Origin: Bryoerythrophyllum caledonicum
Lineage: Eukaryota; Streptophyta; Bryopsida; Pottiales; Pottiaceae
Reading direction: 5' to 3'
NCBI GenBank assembly: GCA_963971425.1
Contig: OZ020516.1
Location: 35,514,199 to 35,578,198, forward strand
DNA length: 64,000 bases
The notes under the pieces are model-generated. The model searched no databases. It was not told where the DNA came from and saw only the letters and a list, made by a program, of their open reading frames with translations. This document shows, piece by piece, positions 21,010 to 31,994 of this stretch (position 1 is the stretch's first letter; every line of letters begins with the position of its first letter). The translations under genes were made by a program, and so were the position numbers.

Positions 21010-22676
21010 CCCCTAAAGGACAGCCACATTTTAGAACCCAAACTCTCTGAAAATTGTTGGTTTCAATGTATTAACACAAAATGCAAATAAACACAATTTT
21101 AACATATCTAACCGTAGGATCTTGTACTGGGATTGTACAAGTGTGCTTGGTAAAAAATTAGTTCAGATTGACCTCATGGGTTGTAAGATATCAGCCTTTG
21201 AAGTGAGACATAAAACTCTTCTTGAGATCATACTAAACACCTTCAACAAACTTTGACCACTTTCTATGGCAAAATTTTGCACTACAATCCATGGTTTTCT
21301 AATTTCAACTTTAAAAGGTTCATGTTAGGCACATGTGCACCAAATTTTAGAAGTAGAAGAGCGGTAGAAGATGTCCTTAACCCCTAAATTTCCTTGACAA
21401 TTTTACACCAAAAACATTTCAAAACTACCTCTCTAAGATGCAACGTTGCAAGACTGATTGAAACAACTTTCTCCTACTTTCAACCGTAGGATCTTCAATT
21501 TAACTACTACAATGAGACATTCAAAATAATTCATAAACTTTGACCGCACGGATTGTAAGATACATGCATTTAAAAATTGCAATGTGGTTCTTTTTTTCCC
21601 GCGCAAGCGGGGTCAACATACTTTGACTCAAGATATTGGCATACTTTTCCACTACACATTGCATGAATTTTATGAATCTATGTTCTACCTTGTGTCAGGT
21701 CATTGCACGCAAAAAAATCACAAGTAATGGAGGTGTTTAGGATTAAAAAAAACTTGCAATGACAAGGGGTATAGAAAGTAGCCATTTACTTCGGAAAGCA
21801 ATCTTATTTTTTAAATAGAATTTTTTTTTGGATCTAAAATAAAAACAGTGGATAAAACTATCATGCCTTCTTCTATTAATAAAAAAAATTCAAAAAAAGT
21901 GAAATCCTTAATTTCTATGCGTTTTAGAGTAAAATCAATGAATGTTGCCAAGAACTTTCCTTCATTGCTACCCGCCACAAAAAGTGCACTATTCTGCTCT
22001 ACAGTGGTACTATTCAAGATTTATAGTAGTACTATTCAGCTCTACAGTACCCTGCCCGCCCTACCCACACTCCCTGTTTCAAACTTCGAACCTCAATAAC
22101 TTTAGTTTCATGAATTTGTTTCAAAAAAAATCCCACGAAGCTATTACATCTACACATCTATGACAAAAATTTCAAAAATTCATGATCAAAATTGACACTA
22201 GTGTAAGCTACCCAAAATCACGAAAAGCCCACCTCGGCACTGTTTGCATTTAGGGGTTAAAATCTTGCAATGGAACTATGTGCTAAGAATTAACAATACA
22301 CTTCAAGTTTTGCATATATAATATCCTTCTCATATTTTTGAACTCAAACATCCATGGAGTAAATGCAAAGATTTCCATTCCCTTTCCAAGAGGATTTCCA
22401 ATATGGACAAAAACTCAAGTTTCTATTGAGTTTAGAATTAATTAAATTTTTGCTACACTACTTGTTATATATCACACTGAACCGTTGCACTATTTGTATA
22501 TGTTACCAAAAAATGTTTGTTACTTCTGAACCGTAAGTCGGATCTCTACAAAAATTATGTCTACGGGAAGCTAATAAAAGTTGTCCATTCAACTCAAAAA
22601 ATCATGCCTAAATTTGAGATTGTGGGAACCTACCCAAACTCAAAATGTCCCCAAGGGGACATTGGTCCTTTACGGG
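21010..22676 (-). mobile_element. TTAA-family element, type Z, interrupted by a nested copy
   Basis: Inverted relative of 19245-20052. TTAA stands at 21006-21009 and 22677-22680. The palindrome TGTCCCC-AA-GGGGACA is 15 bp inside its right end (22646-22661). Removing the nested element and one TTAA leaves a copy of about 787 bp that aligns with the complete one. Confidence 0.75.
21381..22256 (+). mobile_element. TTAA-family element, type Y, nested insertion (876 bp)
   Basis: Starts CCCCTAAATTTCC and ends TTTAGGGG, with TTAA on both sides (21377-21380 and 22257-22260). It lies inside the type Z copy; the restored host sequence, GTCC-TTAA-AATCTTGC, matches the complement of GCAAGATTTTTTAGGAC in the uninterrupted Z copy near 19674. 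No coding capacity. Confidence 0.8.
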
Positions 22677-22680
22677 TTAA

Positions 22681-23661
22681 GTTCTTAGAATCAAATGCAA
22701 GAGCTTTGGAGGAGAGATGCTTACTCCCTGGATTAGAATTTTGACATGGATTACAATTCTGTCTGTGTACAAACTCGTGACATCAAATTTAGACTTTGTA
22801 CCTAGATTACATTCAATGGTCAATCTGATCGTGCAAATGAAGATGCATTGGTAGCAAACCTGTAACTGTAGAGATAAACGCAAACGAACCAAAACTCAGC
22901 ATCTCCATGCCGAATCTCCTCTGAACCCAGGGTATGCTCCAGGTTTAGCGTGCTCTCATTTGTGCTAAAAAAAAAGACAAGGTGAGTTACAAATCCGGAA
23001 AGTTTTCCAGGGTCTGGGAGTTAAGGCCTGGGTTTGATGGCAGCCGCGTAGAATAGGGAACGGGTTGGCTTGTGGTCCCTAAACCGAGCGGCCAGAAACT
23101 TCACGCCGCTTTCGTTTCTTGTGGAGCAAGATCACGTGGATCACGAAAAGAGAATCAGCGCCTATAATTCAAGCTTCAGTATTATTCTCCGCCTCTAAAT
23201 CAAGCCCCTTCCACATTCACCGCCCTGACTTTTAAGCGCCGGTTTGTCAGGGGAAGCAATTACGTCTATCTTAAAATTCACAAGATACAGGACAAACACA
23301 GCATCCGCATCCTGGATCGTTCACGTTTATCTCTTGTGTATCCAGCATTTGCAACGAGGTGATTCGGTTGGATCACGAGGAACATGACACTTTTTGAGTT
23401 AGAAATCCCGAGGTTGCTAAGCGTTATGTATTTGTTTGAAATGAGTTCCAGAGCATACTTGTCTTATAATTGGCATGGGTGATTCTACCAATGGACTATG
23501 CTCATGAGAACTACAATAATCTAGCTTTCTTTGTGTGATTGGATCCTACATAATGCATCAAAATACTATTTCTATGAGGGTTCTTGAGTGTTTCCCTCCA
23601 AATGCACCTATCTCTACCTCCTTAGTTACTAACTTAGTTACCTTGTCCTTGTTTACAGATC
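22681..23661. other. Intergenic, partly GC-richer
   Basis: About 22980-23380 is GC-richer than its surroundings and could be promoter or leader of a gene disrupted by the copia insertion. I could not assemble exons. Confidence 0.35.
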
Positions 23662-23666
23662 AAAAC

Positions 23667-23947
23667 TGTTAGGAGAGGACAATATACAACACCACCATGT
23701 CCACATGAAAGAGAGCTCTGACCGGGTGAGGTCAGCTCTTATATACTTAAGAGGTGGTTAGGTGGCATTAATAGCCAATCAGCCACCTAATTCAGTAGTG
23801 GGCGATGTAATCAAGACTGCCATAATTAGGTAGGTAAGTTTACTTACCTACCCTAATTAGGTAGGTAAGTCTCATAAATACCGCCTAACTACAGTGGACC
23901 CGGGAGTTTAAGTAAGAGTAGCTAGGCTATTTTAGGCTATCTCAACA
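23667..23947 (-). repeat. 3' LTR of the copia element
   Basis: 281 bp, TG...CA ends, identical to the other LTR. Contains a GTAGGTAAGT-rich inner repeat. Confidence 0.95.
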
Positions 23948-24015
23948 CTCCTCCTCGAATAAATGATTTTCTCGTTAAAAAACTGCGGTAAAAATGCAGA
24001 AAAAGAGTAAAATCT

Positions 24016-27000
24016 TTATTCGCTTGCTAACTCCGTGAGGGTCCGCATGCCAGCTGCTTTGATCAGCTTGCGGTGTTGATGTGCGGGTAGAGCCTTCGTA
24101 AGTACGTCCGCAATATTTTCTGCTGAAGCAATCTTCTTTGCTTGAATTTGCCGTGTTTCGATTAGATCTTGTGTGTAACTGAATAGATGAGGGCTGATAT
24201 GCTTGACACGGTCGGCCTTAATAAATCCAGAAGAAACCTGTTCAATACAAGCTGCATTGTCTTCAAATAAAGTGATCGGCTCCTCCTGGTGTGAAATACC
24301 GCTCATCTTGAAGATGGTGTAGTGCATTGTGCGGATCCAAACCGCTTCGCGGGATGCTTCGTGAAATGCGACTAACTCCGCGTGGTTGGTTGATGTGGCC
24401 GTGATCGTCTGTTTGGTTGATCGCCAGGATATCGGCGCTCCGTTCTTGATGAATACGTAGCCTGTCTGAGATTTGCCCGTGGCTGGATCCGTCTTGAATC
24501 CGGCGTCGGCATAGCCGGTGATGGCGCTGGACTTGGTTTTGTGGAAGTGGAGGCCGAGGTCTGTCGTCCCTCGCAGATACCGTAGGAGATGCTTAACTCC
24601 TCGCCAGTGTCTATCGGTTGGCTTTTGATTGTGGCGAGCAAGCACGCTGACGGCGAAGGAGATATCGGGTCTGGTGTTGGTCGCCAAATAGAGTAGCGCT
24701 CCAACAACTGCTAAATACTTGGGCCGATCCACTTCCTCTTCCTCCTCTTCTGCTGGCCGATAAGGGTCCTCGTCGGTGCGACTTTTCCCGATCATTGGGG
24801 CGGACAGCGCGTTGGCGTCGGCCATGTTGAAGAGCAGCAAAAGCTTCTTCACGTAGGTCTGCTGATGTAGAAGGATGCTTCCATCTGGATAGTGTTGAAT
24901 TTGCAGGACAAGACAAAATGAAGTACGGCCTAGCACTTTCATCTCGAATTTGTCTGTGAGTAACTTTTCAACTCGTGCGCTAAGCGCTACGGTGCCTATT
25001 GAATTTAAATCATCCACATAAACTGCAAGAATTACAAAACCCGTCGTGTCTCTGAGGACAAATATGCACGGAAGTGCGGGGTCATTTGTAAATCCCTGCG
25101 ACAGTAGGTAGGTTTTGAGATGGTGATACCAAGCTCGGCCGGCTTGTTTCAAGCCATAAAGTGCCTTTCTGATCTTGAGACCAGAATATTTTCCAGGGAT
25201 AGGCTTGGTCTGATCGGGGAGAAATCCGAGAGGGGGCTGGATATGGATTTCGGCGTCTAGGTCGCCGTATAAGTATGCTGTCACCACGTCGAGCAAGCGG
25301 GTTTCTAAGGAAAGCTGGACGGCTAAGCTTAGAAGGTAGCGGAAGGATGTACTATCCATAACGGGGGAGTAAGTTTGTTCGAAGTCTATGCCGGGTTTTT
25401 GGGTGAAACCCTGGGCGACTAATCTTACTTTAAATCTGATGACTTCCCCTAGGTCGTTTCGTTTGCGTGTAAATATTAGCTTGTGTCCAATTGGTTTATC
25501 TAGCAGATTGGTCACTAGTGGTCCGAAAACTCCTCGTTTTCTAAGGGAACTATATTCTGCTTCTATGGCTTTTTCCCACTGGGGCCATTCGTCACTCTTT
25601 TGGGCCTGTTTTAATGTAAGGGGATCTGAGTCCAGGGTCGCAAGACTTGACAAAAACATTTCTACGTCGTCCCAGGGCTGTTCTAGTTCGGTGTTTAATA
25701 CTGTGGGTGCCCGGGAACGGGGTGTATGGTTTAGTTTCCGTTTCTTAACGGGTTCTGATGCGGGATTTCCTGATCCGGGGACCGGGCTACGAACTATCCG
25801 GGGACCGGAGTAGAAGCCATCTGGGATCTTCTCGGCGAGGTTCTGGAGATTTAAAATCTTTCTAACTTCTGAGTCGGTTAACGCCGTACGAGGATCTGGA
25901 TTCAGGGTCAAGGTTTCTGGTGATCTAAAGTTTAGATTGCTATGTTTGGTTTTGGTTTGGGCACTCGGGAATCTAGTTTCTATGAACTTACAATTCTGGA
26001 ACCGAGCTTTGTGAATATCATCTCTATTGATCAGTTTATATCTAATAACACTGGGGGAATCATAACCAAGGTAAATCCCTCGATTTCTATGAGGGGTGAT
26101 GGTTTTCTGTTGGGGTTCGGGGGCTGGGATCCACACTTCGCAGCCAAAGGTGCGGAGGTGGGCTACGTTCGGTGTCCGACCGGACGCCATCTCGAGGGGT
26201 GACTGTGTGAGTAATAGTGTGGGTCTTAGGCGCAGCAGGACGGCCGCGTGTAAGACGGCGTGACCCCAGAACTCAGGTGCTAAGCTAGCGTGTATTAGGA
26301 GGGGCCTAACGATCAGTTGGATCTTTTTGATATAGGCTTCTGCTAGTCCGTTTTGTGAGTGCTCGTAAGGGGCTGAATATGTGAGTGATATACCAGTTGC
26401 GGTGCAAAAATCCTCAAAAGCTTGTGATTTGAACTCTAAGGCGTTGTCCATCCTAAGAAAACAAATCTGATTATCGGGAAAATGGGTTCTAAACCGGATA
26501 ATCATAGCTAGGGTTTTAGGAAAAACCATGTTTCGGGTTGTGAGCAGGGAAACCTCAGCATGTCTACCCGATGCGTCGACCAAGACAAAGAAGTACTGGA
26601 ACTGACCTGATTTTGGGTTGATCAGCCCACATATGTCACCGTGGAGCCGATGCAGCGGGGCGGGCATTTCTGTCGGGAGCGTCCATCGCGACGGCTGGCG
26701 GATGAGCTTGCCTTGTATACACGCCGCGCACTCCTCTACGCGCTCCGCGTCCCGTGTGCAAAGGTCGTGACCGACTAAGGTCGGGACCATTTTTCTCATC
26801 ATGGTCGTCCCAGGGTGCCCCAGCCGGCGATGCCAAACATCAGCCTTCGTGCTGGTTGTCAAAAAGGACATCGGCACCCCTTTCAGGGGTAGGCATGGGG
26901 ATCTACGTCCGCCATCCTCTTCTTCACTCTTACGAGCGGGGCTAGGTACAGCGCCAACAAGGGGCAGCTCGTACAGGCCGGTGGCTCCCGCGTGTGCGGT

Positions 27001-28362
27001 GGCAAGGAGTCTCTCGCCTTGCCGTAGCTCGAGGACCTCATCATCAATTCCTACCGCGGTAGAAACGTGGATTTGATTGGCCCGTAAATCCCGGTAGCTG
27101 ATCAGACTCCGGGGGGCATCCGGGACATACATTGCCCTCTTGCAGGTGAGGGGGGCTCCCCCGGGCAAGACTATGTTTGCCCGGCCCTCGCGGAATTTAA
27201 AGGTCCGCTTGCCTGCGATGGTGATTATATCACAAGTTTGCCACGGCTCGTTCCTAGTTCTGAACTCAAAGAACGCCGGGTCTTGGAGAATGGTGTGAGT
27301 GGACGCACTGTCTAACAAAGCAACTCTCGCTTTGCTAGGTTGTGACCCAAACTGTACCATATAGTTTTCTGGGTCGACATCGTTTAGCGTAAGGGAGGGG
27401 GCATCGAGAGTATGGGTTTCTCTCTTTCCTTCCCTTAAGGACTTTAACTCTCTATACATGTCGACGATATATTGTGACGCTCGACAATCCTTAAGAAAGT
27501 GCCCTGGACGACCACACTTGTGACATGACCCTCGCGATCCACTCCCTGATGTACTTGTCGACTTATCGGGTCGATGTGTGTACCTCGGGTTCTTGTCTGA
27601 TTGCTGTTGATCACGACGTGGGGGGAGCCAATCGCCTCGGGATCGTCGCCTGGGAGCCTCCGCGCTGTGGGTTTCTCGCCTGGGGTTTGTCGACTTCGAC
27701 GGCGTCGTCGAGTTGGGCTGCTTGCGGCTCTCCTTTACTTCGCTTGTGTGAACCTCCTTCGCAGGTCGCGCCTCGGCGTTTTTAAGGAGCATCTGCTGCT
27801 GCTTTTCAGCTAAAAGCAAATATGACATAAGCTCCGAATGTTGTGTAAATCGCATGTTACGGTACTGCTGAGCTAGAATAGCACATGCGGGGGGAAAAGT
27901 TGAGAGGGTCTTATCGATTAAGTCGACGTCGGTAACCGTGTCGCCGCAGAGGCGAAGCTGCGCGACGATGCGGTGTAGTTCGGAGTTGAACGCGATGAAA
28001 TTCGGAAAATCCAGTACGCGCAGACTGAGCCAGTCGCTGCGGGCTTGGGGGAGGAAAATCGTTTCCTCATGCTTGAAGCGCGCTTCCAATGCTGACCAGA
28101 GTACCGCCGGATCTTCAACCTGTATGTATTGTTGACGCAGGGACGCATCGATGTGTCGCCGGATGATGAGAAGCGTCTGCCACTTGTAGGTGGCTGGTAT
28201 CTCCGCCTCGGGCTCTCCCTCCAGCGTGACGATCAGCTCCTCCGCGCTCAAGTAGGTCTTCATATCGACGTACCAATTAAGGTAATTCGAGCCGTCTGCC
28301 TCAAGTGGGTCGAAGAAAAGTGGGGTGGTTCGTGTCTCTCTTGGTTTTATCACCGTCGCCAT
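24016..28362 (-). CDS. Copia gag-pol polyprotein, uninterrupted
   Basis: A single 1448-residue frame with all copia domains in order. Gag fills about 1-270, followed by a zinc knuckle CHKCGRPGHFLKDC (280-293). The protease motif is LLDSAS (Asp351). Integrase has H511, H516, C545 and C548 and the triad D576, D639, E675, followed by a GIYLGY-type C-terminal motif. Reverse transcriptase has TAYLYGDL and YVDD (1115-1118). RNase H has GYADAG (Asp1286), Glu1329 and LFEDNA (Asp1368). Integrase before reverse transcriptase is the Ty1/copia order. No stop or frameshift was seen, and the catalytic residues I checked are present. The N-terminus MATVIKPRE was chosen as the first ATG after the leader. Confidence 0.95.
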   Translation of the reverse strand: MATVIKPRETRTTPLFFDPLEADGSNYLNWYVDMKTYLSAEELIVTLEGEPEAEIPATYKWQTLLIIRRHIDASLRQQYIQVEDPAVLWSALEARFKHEETIFLPQARSDWLSLRVLDFPNFIAFNSELHRIVAQLRLCGDTVTDVDLIDKTLSTFPPACAILAQQYRNMRFTQHSELMSYLLLAEKQQQMLLKNAEARPAKEVHTSEVKESRKQPNSTTPSKSTNPRRETHSAEAPRRRSRGDWLPPRRDQQQSDKNPRYTHRPDKSTSTSGSGSRGSCHKCGRPGHFLKDCRASQYIVDMYRELKSLREGKRETHTLDAPSLTLNDVDPENYMVQFGSQPSKARVALLDSASTHTILQDPAFFEFRTRNEPWQTCDIITIAGKRTFKFREGRANIVLPGGAPLTCKRAMYVPDAPRSLISYRDLRANQIHVSTAVGIDDEVLELRQGERLLATAHAGATGLYELPLVGAVPSPARKSEEEDGGRRSPCLPLKGVPMSFLTTSTKADVWHRRLGHPGTTMMRKMVPTLVGHDLCTRDAERVEECAACIQGKLIRQPSRWTLPTEMPAPLHRLHGDICGLINPKSGQFQYFFVLVDASGRHAEVSLLTTRNMVFPKTLAMIIRFRTHFPDNQICFLRMDNALEFKSQAFEDFCTATGISLTYSAPYEHSQNGLAEAYIKKIQLIVRPLLIHASLAPEFWGHAVLHAAVLLRLRPTLLLTQSPLEMASGRTPNVAHLRTFGCEVWIPAPEPQQKTITPHRNRGIYLGYDSPSVIRYKLINRDDIHKARFQNCKFIETRFPSAQTKTKHSNLNFRSPETLTLNPDPRTALTDSEVRKILNLQNLAEKIPDGFYSGPRIVRSPVPGSGNPASEPVKKRKLNHTPRSRAPTVLNTELEQPWDDVEMFLSSLATLDSDPLTLKQAQKSDEWPQWEKAIEAEYSSLRKRGVFGPLVTNLLDKPIGHKLIFTRKRNDLGEVIRFKVRLVAQGFTQKPGIDFEQTYSPVMDSTSFRYLLSLAVQLSLETRLLDVVTAYLYGDLDAEIHIQPPLGFLPDQTKPIPGKYSGLKIRKALYGLKQAGRAWYHHLKTYLLSQGFTNDPALPCIFVLRDTTGFVILAVYVDDLNSIGTVALSARVEKLLTDKFEMKVLGRTSFCLVLQIQHYPDGSILLHQQTYVKKLLLLFNMADANALSAPMIGKSRTDEDPYRPAEEEEEEVDRPKYLAVVGALLYLATNTRPDISFAVSVLARHNQKPTDRHWRGVKHLLRYLRGTTDLGLHFHKTKSSAITGYADAGFKTDPATGKSQTGYVFIKNGAPISWRSTKQTITATSTNHAELVAFHEASREAVWIRTMHYTIFKMSGISHQEEPITLFEDNAACIEQVSSGFIKADRVKHISPHLFSYTQDLIETRQIQAKKIASAENIADVLTKALPAHQHRKLIKAAGMRTLTELASE

Positions 28363-28553
28363 CGCGAGGTGGTGTGTGCCTATGGCTCTAGTGGGGGATT
28401 CCTAAAAAGCTGACGTCACTCCGGCCGCTCAATCTCTTGGTAATAAAGTCTTCTGTCTAAACAACTGTAGTGCAGATTCGGAGTGTGTCAGAAAAATGAA
28501 CAGTGAAACGAATTGTGCTTTCTAGGAATATGAGCTATACAGTGCTGATAACG

Positions 28554-28834
28554 TGTTAGGAGAGGACAATATACAACACCACCATGTCCACATGAAAGAG
28601 AGCTCTGACCGGGTGAGGTCAGCTCTTATATACTTAAGAGGTGGTTAGGTGGCATTAATAGCCAATCAGCCACCTAATTCAGTAGTGGGCGATGTAATCA
28701 AGACTGCCATAATTAGGTAGGTAAGTTTACTTACCTACCCTAATTAGGTAGGTAAGTCTCATAAATACCGCCTAACTACAGTGGACCCGGGAGTTTAAGT
28801 AAGAGTAGCTAGGCTATTTTAGGCTATCTCAACA
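28554..28834 (-). repeat. 5' LTR of the copia element
   Basis: Identical to the other LTR. On the minus strand it contains AAGTATATAAGAGC, a TATA box about 85 bp before the inner end, which should drive the genomic transcript. Confidence 0.95.
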
Positions 28835-28839
28835 AAAAC

Positions 28840-29694
28840 ATCACCAAAAGAGTGGCAAGTGATGAGTGGATAATATGGGTACGAGAATGAAGTACTCTGC
28901 TAATAATTACAAGGCTCTACAAGTAATTGCTTCAATATTTCAAAGTAAATATTAATAGATTTGAGGTTCTCAATCAAAGTTGTAGAGATTGTAATTACAA
29001 GTACGTTGTGTGGCTGAAACTATCTGTCGAACCGAGTTTATTGTACAGTATAGAAATAAATTCCACCTTCCATCACTGTAGCTAAGCATGGATGGCTATG
29101 TGCATAATTCTTGCATGAACACTTTCCGGTGAGCAAGTTAGCAAGTTGATTACATGAACATAAGGTACGGGTACTAAATTCCGATCCGCCACCCAATTCT
29201 GCCATGTAGGTTAGGGGTGGAGAAGATAGGAATTGTAACCTTGACGTACACATCAGTACCTAATGTGGTCAACTACTTTTCCTGGATTCCTAATTCCTAA
29301 TTCCGCATCTTTCTACATATTTTCTTTTGACGTACAATGACCCCAACTGGCTTAAGTGATCGGAATTGGGTACCTCTACCTTAGATTCATACAGCAAAAG
29401 CTGAGAAATGAGGCGCAAGTCAGCAGTTCATGCCTTTCCCACGTATGACCATGGACTTCCCAGCTGCCTTCATAAATGCAAAGGGGGCTTCTGTTCATTT
29501 GTGAGTGAATCGTGTGCATAATAGAGCAGCAGCCCATGTGATGGACTCCATTTTTAGGATCTCTAGCCATCTTGCAAAACTTGCCTCAATATCGGCAACC
29601 AAGAACTCAGCAGGAAATAAGGTGGATGGTCATTCCAGATTACTGTACATTTGACTGGCAGTTCAGAGCATGAGAAATGAGGTCTTGGTTTAAC
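28840..29694. other. Intergenic, nothing recognised
   Basis: No convincing coding or repeat structure. Confidence 0.4.
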
Positions 29695-29697
29695 TTA

Positions 29698-30148
29698 GGG
29701 CCTCTTTACATTAGAAACGAGAAGCCTCCGGCCAAACTCCACTTGGGCCATGGCACATTCTTGAGAGGCCAATCCTTGAGAAGCCATGGCCTTTGGGTGT
29801 GGTGTAAAGTGAGAGAAGGCCAAAAGCTCCAATGTTGAGCTTTTTCAAAATTCATCTTTAAATATATTAAATGATTGGTTGTGAGTTTTTTGGCCAATGG
29901 CCCCCCAGATTTATAGTTAGGCCCACCTCTTGAGGTAGGCCTAACTATAATTCCGGGGGCCCTCATTATTATGCACTTTTGTTGCCACGGAGGACAAAAG
30001 TGTTGTCCATGTCATTTTCTCCTCTTTCGTCCCTTCAGCTGAAAAAATCGGGTGTAAAGTGACATTCTTTGGTCTTCTCGATTTCTACGTCTCCCATTGG
30101 CTGAAATTTCTCTCCTCACGGCCTCTTGCCTCTAGTGTAAAGAGGCCC
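29698..30148. mobile_element. PIF/Harbinger-type MITE, GGGCCTCTTTACA ends, TTA duplication
   Basis: 451 bp. Starts GGGCCTCTTTACA and ends with its complement. TTA directly flanks both ends (29695-29697 and 30149-30151). Contains an inner inverted pair GTTAGGCC...GGCCTAAC near 29928-29945. Related to the copy at 36524-37022. Confidence 0.8.
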
Positions 30149-30151
30149 TTA

Positions 30152-30765
30152 CATGTAGAATCAACACTCTTTATCCGTATGGTCTATGGTGATGTCCACA
30201 AGACCCAAGTGCACTAAAATCCAAACAATGGGTAACCTAGAATCAAATGAAGGGGTTTTGTTAAGGCCTGATCTACTTTTAGGAGGTCACCACAAGACTC
30301 TCTCTTTGCATTCTTATATTTTGAACAATTTCATCAGTGTAGAAATGGAGATGGGGGTCGTGCTTTAAAGATTACTACACCCATTATCCCGATTAGTATC
30401 ACCCGTACCAACCATTCACTCTCAATGAAACAACTTTTTCACGTGTGATGCATCTTTAAATTTGAAATTACAGTTATCAACATTGACAATGTACTAGGAG
30501 CTTGTAAAAGTTACTCATCTTGCAAAAAAAGTTATGACAATTTCAGAAACAATTAATATATGTGGCATTTGTAACCCTTAATTGTACTTCATTGTCATTT
30601 TCAACCTAGTTTGATCATCATATTTAATATAGATAGACAATTGTAGGAATTCTTTTTTCAATACATTTTTAAAATAAAATGCAACATTAAATATAGATAT
30701 TAAATATTGTATAAAACTCAACATGAAGATGTGGAATTTGGGCTAAGGATAGACACCTTTCAACT
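30152..30765. other. Intergenic, nothing recognised
   Basis: AT-rich, with no supported feature. Confidence 0.4.
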
Positions 30766-30996
30766 TTAACCCTTAAACATCAGCCGGGAACCGTATATGC
30801 AGGGATGTATTTTACTTTGTAGAATACCGAAAAGGTACTAAAGTCTAGCAAGACTTACACCTTCCGATTGAAAATTCTTCAAATATCATGTTGCATTTGG
30901 AGGTCATTTCAATACCTCAACCCTTTTCATGTTCAGATACGACATTATACATGTAGAAGATTGTGACCACCAACGGCACATTCTGACGTTTAACCC
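30766..30996. mobile_element. Small MITE with TTAAACRTCAG ends, copy 1
   Basis: Left end AACCCTTAAACATCAG and right end CTGACGTTTAACCC are imperfect inverted repeats. The interior (GCAAGACTTACACCTT, TCATGTTCA, ATACGACA) aligns with the complement of 47251-47482. A further short palindromic unit (GGCCCAAAATGGGCC) follows to about 31062. Confidence 0.6.
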
Positions 30997-31069
30997 TTTA
31001 ACGCTGAAGTGGCCCAAAATGGGCCTCTATAGCATTGTCTCCAAGAATCCCGCGGTGTTAAAGGATTAT

Positions 31070-31990
31070 CCCCTAAGGTACCGTGACAATTTTACACCAA
31101 AAACACTTCAAAATTGTTGGATTCTAGTGCAATGAACAAAGAAGGAAACAAAAAAAATTATTTCTAGTTCTAACTATAGGATCTCAATTAAGACTTATTA
31201 AGTAATGTATTTACAAAATTTCATAAACTTTGACTGCACAGATTGAAAGATTATAGTGTTTGAAGTCAAGCCAATGATTCATTTTCTTCCCTGCATTCAG
31301 TGGATCAACAGACTTTGACTTCACTTGGTGTCAATTTTTTGCACTACACAGGGCCTAAATCCATTACCATCTTGTTAAGCATGATGTTAGTTCCTTTTAC
31401 ACCAATTTTTAGAGGTAGAGGACGGGTGTAGCATATTCAAAACAACTGTGCAAGGAGTGGAGGTTCAAAATTCACACTTTAATTTATGGTGAACTTAATA
31501 TGTTTTAGATTGATAATCCGAATGCTCAATAAGAAGGTTTACACCACATATTGTTGTGGAAAAAATAAAAAGTGAAAAATATAAAGATATCTAGGTGTTA
31601 TGTGGAAAAGAAGTTGTTTTTGGTACCTTGCCCGACAATGAGTGACAATGTGTGAGGGTTGGTATGCTATTTTTCACTAAAGACAAGAACTTATATTGAC
31701 AATATCAAGGGAAATAATATTACTTGCGAGTACTGAAAATCTCACATTCAATAGAGTGTCCTAGCAAAAGTTTTTGGAGGTGCCCGAGGTGCTCACTCTC
31801 CCCATTTGAAATTCAAAACCCTATAAGTTTTTCATCAAATGTCCAATTTAGGAAAATTTTGTTTTTTCACTAAGGTCTTGGTAATGCCTTTCTATAGTAA
31901 AAATTTCAAAGAGGAATGTTGACAATTGACACCCTAAGAAACTAACCGAACTTTCAGAAAGCCCATTTTTGACACTTGGTCCTTTAGGGG
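31070..31990 (+). mobile_element. TTAA-family element, type X, complete (921 bp)
   Basis: Left end CCCCTAAGGTACCGTGACAA, right end GACACTTGGTCCTTTAGGGG. Flanked by TTAT (a one-base change from TTAA, 31066-31069) and TTAA (31991-31994). Serves as the reference orientation for the other X copies. No coding capacity. Confidence 0.75.
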
Positions 31991-31994
31991 TTAA

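Larger units (their letters stand above)
23667..28834 (-). mobile_element. Complete Ty1/copia LTR retrotransposon
   Basis: A 5168 bp element with two 281 bp LTRs that I find identical base for base, starting TGTTAGG and ending CTCAACA on the plus strand. A 5 bp target duplication AAAAC lies at 23662-23666 and 28835-28839. The element runs on the minus strand. Next to the 5' LTR the minus strand reads CGTTATCAGCACTG, a likely primer-binding site of the copia TATCAG type. A purine tract GAGGAGGAG precedes the 3' LTR. Identical LTRs and an open gag-pol point to very recent insertion and probable competence. Confidence 0.97.

Noticed and set aside
24372..28148. Several open frames on both strands inside the copia gag-pol
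   Set aside because: Shadow frames of the long polyprotein, with no domains of their own.
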